Below the pieces are notes generated by a model that worked only from the letters and a program-made list of their open reading frames with translations, was not told where the DNA came from and searched no databases. From contig PFUR01000040.1 of NCBI GenBank assembly GCA_002790195.1, positions 1-43,131 on the forward strand: a stretch of 43,131 nt of DNA, in the 5' to 3' direction. The first letter of the stretch is position 1. Each line of letters opens with the position of its first letter. This document shows, piece by piece, positions 41,413 to 43,131 of this stretch. The DNA is from Flavobacteriales bacterium CG_4_9_14_3_um_filter_40_17 (GTDB lineage: Bacteria > Bacteroidota > Bacteroidia > Flavobacteriales > Flavobacteriaceae). The translations under genes were made by a program, and so were the position numbers.

Positions 41413-42675
41413 ATGAGAAAAATATTTTTTTATTGTCTAGGGTTATTTTTTTTCGCCAATTGCTCTTCAGGAGACGATAGCCCAAAACTCAGCGGTGAAA
41501 AAGCAATTATTTCTTTTCTTCTTCAAATCGATGGGCAAAACAAAAGTGCTATCATCAATCAACAGAACAGAGAAATTACATTTGATTTAGTTGATGTTCA
41601 AAATCTCGAATCATTAACTCCTGCCATTCAATTTTCAGACAAGGCAACGATTCAACCACTACCGAACGTCCCCCAAAATTTTAATTTTCCTGTAAACTAT
41701 AAAGTAACCGCTGAAGATGGGACGCAAGCAGTATATGAAGTAAAGGTATCGAACAAAAGTTCTGAAAACAAAATACTTTCCTTCAAAGTTTCTAATGGTA
41801 TTAAAACAATTGACGCTGAAATTGACGAAGTGAGCAGAACCATCATTTTGACGACACCTGGGATAGATTTGACCAGTCTAGTACCCGAAATTACTATTTC
41901 TGCTAAATCAAGTGTTTCTCCTGCTTCAGGCATCTCTCAAAATTTTAACAATGAAATAATATATACTGTCACTTCTGAAACAGGAACCCCCGCTACGTAT
42001 AAAGTTTTAACAAATCAACCTGAATTTATAGGTGTTGGGTTAACTATTTTTTCACAGAGTCTGCGTTTTTTTGCAAATGCTGACCTAACTATTTCGAGCT
42101 ACTACATGAATCCTAATGACCAAGATACTGAATTATTTCTCGAAAGTGGGTCAACCAAATTTCCCCTTATTATTGACCAAGTTGATGTTAAAGATGTCGT
42201 TGTCTTTGAGCCCGTTGATGGAACTGTTATTGAAGAAAAAGTACAATCAGTAATCAATGCGAGAATTCCACAGGGCATAATTACAAACCAAAATTATAAA
42301 TTGGTTTTCACAAAGGGTAATAAAAGAATTCTTTTCGATAAAGACATTGATATAAAAGTTGAAAATTCGCCAAAACTTTTATCACTCGATAAACCTGTTT
42401 ATCGCTTGTTTGATGTCCTAACACTAACAGGTGAAAATCTTATAAATACAACCGTAATTCCTGCTAATGCCCTCATTTTTGTATGTAATGCAGATTGCGG
42501 ACCGGGTGTCTCTGTGATTGTGAACAGCAATAAAACCGAATTGATTTTTAATAAACTTTCAAACGGATCAATGTTTCCGTCTTATTTAGGCAGACCAGAT
42601 CCCGTTGAGACAAAACTTTTTTTAATTGACTTCGAAGGAAGGATTAGCGAGTCTCTTCCCTTGACATTATATTAG
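41413..42675 (+). CDS. Lipoprotein with Ig/PKD-like repeats, probably surface exposed
   Basis: This 420-residue lipoprotein has signal MRKIFFYCLGLFFFANCSSGDDS, with Cys17 followed by SSGDD. An acidic pair right after the lipidated Cys resembles the export signal that sends lipoproteins to the cell surface in Bacteroidota. Two tandem Ig-like modules follow (about 27-110 and 113-200). Each ends in the same pattern: QNFNFPVNYKVTAEDGTQAVYEVKVSN and QNFNNEIIYTVTSETGTPATYKVLTNQ. This matches DUF5018/PKD-like modules of Bacteroidota. The C-terminal half has further beta-sandwich, IPT/TIG-like sequence (LDKPVYRLFDVLTLTGENLINT). No catalytic motif is seen; the function is unknown. Confidence 0.82.
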   Translation: MRKIFFYCLGLFFFANCSSGDDSPKLSGEKAIISFLLQIDGQNKSAIINQQNREITFDLVDVQNLESLTPAIQFSDKATIQPLPNVPQNFNFPVNYKVTAEDGTQAVYEVKVSNKSSENKILSFKVSNGIKTIDAEIDEVSRTIILTTPGIDLTSLVPEITISAKSSVSPASGISQNFNNEIIYTVTSETGTPATYKVLTNQPEFIGVGLTIFSQSLRFFANADLTISSYYMNPNDQDTELFLESGSTKFPLIIDQVDVKDVVVFEPVDGTVIEEKVQSVINARIPQGIITNQNYKLVFTKGNKRILFDKDIDIKVENSPKLLSLDKPVYRLFDVLTLTGENLINTTVIPANALIFVCNADCGPGVSVIVNSNKTELIFNKLSNGSMFPSYLGRPDPVETKLFLIDFEGRISESLPLTLY

Positions 42676-42684
42676 TTAAATTCA

Positions 42685-42722
42685 AAAAGCCCGTCAACTC
42701 CTAAAATTTGACGGGCTTTTTT
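42685..42722. terminator. Bidirectional terminator between the lipoprotein gene and mscL
   Basis: AAAAGCCCGTCAA (42685-42697), a 10-base loop and TTGACGGGCTTTT (42708-42720) form a 13-bp perfect stem. T-runs follow on both strands, so it can serve both convergent genes. Confidence 0.9.
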
Positions 42723-42740
42723 GCGGTGTAATCAGATGTT

Positions 42741-43131
42741 TTATTTTTTTTTCAGCAAATCTCTGATTTCTGCCAACAATTCTTCTTGTGTAGGGCCTTT
42801 GGGAGCAGCCGGAGCCGGAGTTTCTTTTTTCTGGGTGCGTTCATACGCTTTTAAAACCATGAAAATACAAAAACCGATGATGACAAAGTCGATGACGGTC
42901 TGGATAAAACTTCCGTAATTGATGGTCACGGCGGTCACTTCTCCAACAGCCTCTTTCAGTGTTAATTTAAGTTCGGTGAAATTCACGCCGCCCAGCAATA
43001 TACCGATTGGTGGCATCAGCACATCATTGGTAAACGACGCGACAATCTTACCGAAAGCTCCACCCACGATAACCGCAGTAGCCAAATTGATAATATCTCC
43101 TTTGAGGAGAAACGATTTGAAGTCCTTAAAA
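42741..43131 (-). CDS. mscL: Large-conductance mechanosensitive channel (5' end cut by window)
   Basis: The gene runs off the right edge; at least 129 residues are visible, reading FKDFKSFLLKGDIINLATAVIVGGAFGKIVASFTNDVLMPPIGILLGG at the N-terminal side. This is the MscL N-terminal helix plus TM1. TM2 (SFIQTVIDFVIIGFCIFMVLKAYERTQKK) and the C-terminal bundle (PTQEELLAEIRDLLKKK) complete it. MscL opens under membrane tension to release solutes during osmotic downshock. Only a few N-terminal residues should be missing. An internal TTG at 43085 would be too late to be the start, since it would drop the conserved N-terminal helix. Confidence 0.94.
   Translation of the reverse strand, partial: FKDFKSFLLKGDIINLATAVIVGGAFGKIVASFTNDVLMPPIGILLGGVNFTELKLTLKEAVGEVTAVTINYGSFIQTVIDFVIIGFCIFMVLKAYERTQKKETPAPAAPKGPTQEELLAEIRDLLKKK

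Overview
The window is a stretch of ordinary core chromosome from a Bacteroidota bacterium, most likely class Flavobacteriia. Four lines of evidence support this. Promoters fit the Bacteroidota pattern TTTG - about 19 nt - TAnnTTTG (clearest before asnS, the TetR operon and the trp leader), and Shine-Dalgarno sequences are essentially absent. The genes include a SprE/PorW gliding and type IX secretion lipoprotein, a HU-SPOR protein, ribosomal protein THX, DUF4292 and a FolK-deoxynucleoside kinase fusion. The ATP synthase cluster lacks atpD and atpC, as in the split arrangement of this phylum. Intergenic palindromes and a REP-like repeat look like those I remember from Flavobacteriaceae. I see no rRNA, tRNA, CRISPR array, prophage or intact transposase.

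Layout. 1-6060: a HIT protein, an AsmA-like protein with a queuosine-precursor transporter, the FolK-kinase fusion, a SpoU-type RNA methyltransferase and a small CBM48 protein. 6060-8144: a divergent promoter region, asnS and a REP-like element. 8145-14816: a TetR-regulated tripartite RND efflux operon (TetR-TolC-adaptor-pump) with a perfect palindromic operator over its promoter. 14914-15888: a polyprenyl diphosphate synthase. 15975-23116: the full tryptophan operon trpEGDCFBA, preceded by a short leader peptide with three consecutive Trp codons and a terminator/antiterminator. Its C-F, F-B and B-A gaps carry related palindromes, and a REP-like element overlaps the trpB stop. 23268-26155: ribosomal protein THX, dprA, HU-SPOR and an acyl-CoA thioesterase. 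26162-31466 (minus): a tight operon of flippase, dUTPase, TPR protein, DUF4292 lipoprotein and EnvC-like murein hydrolase activator. 31518-38162 (minus): a lipoprotein, then atpG-A-H-F-E-B, a DUF6168-like membrane protein, AtpZ and a bactofilin. 38261-40828 (minus): sprE/porW. 40829-43131: an AT-rich stretch with a possible small membrane protein, a probably surface-exposed lipoprotein, and mscL cut by the window edge.

The clearest regulatory system is ribosome-mediated attenuation of the trp operon. Leader peptide MKKIQNNWWWKNLRQSS stops inside the sequence GTCGTGA, which can pair with TCACGAC in the terminator hairpin. A ribosome stalled at the Trp codons would leave the antiterminator free, while one reaching the stop would mask it. 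Other points worth checking are the TetR operator, the terminator-like hairpin between atpE and atpF, and the compensating base changes among the trp palindromes.
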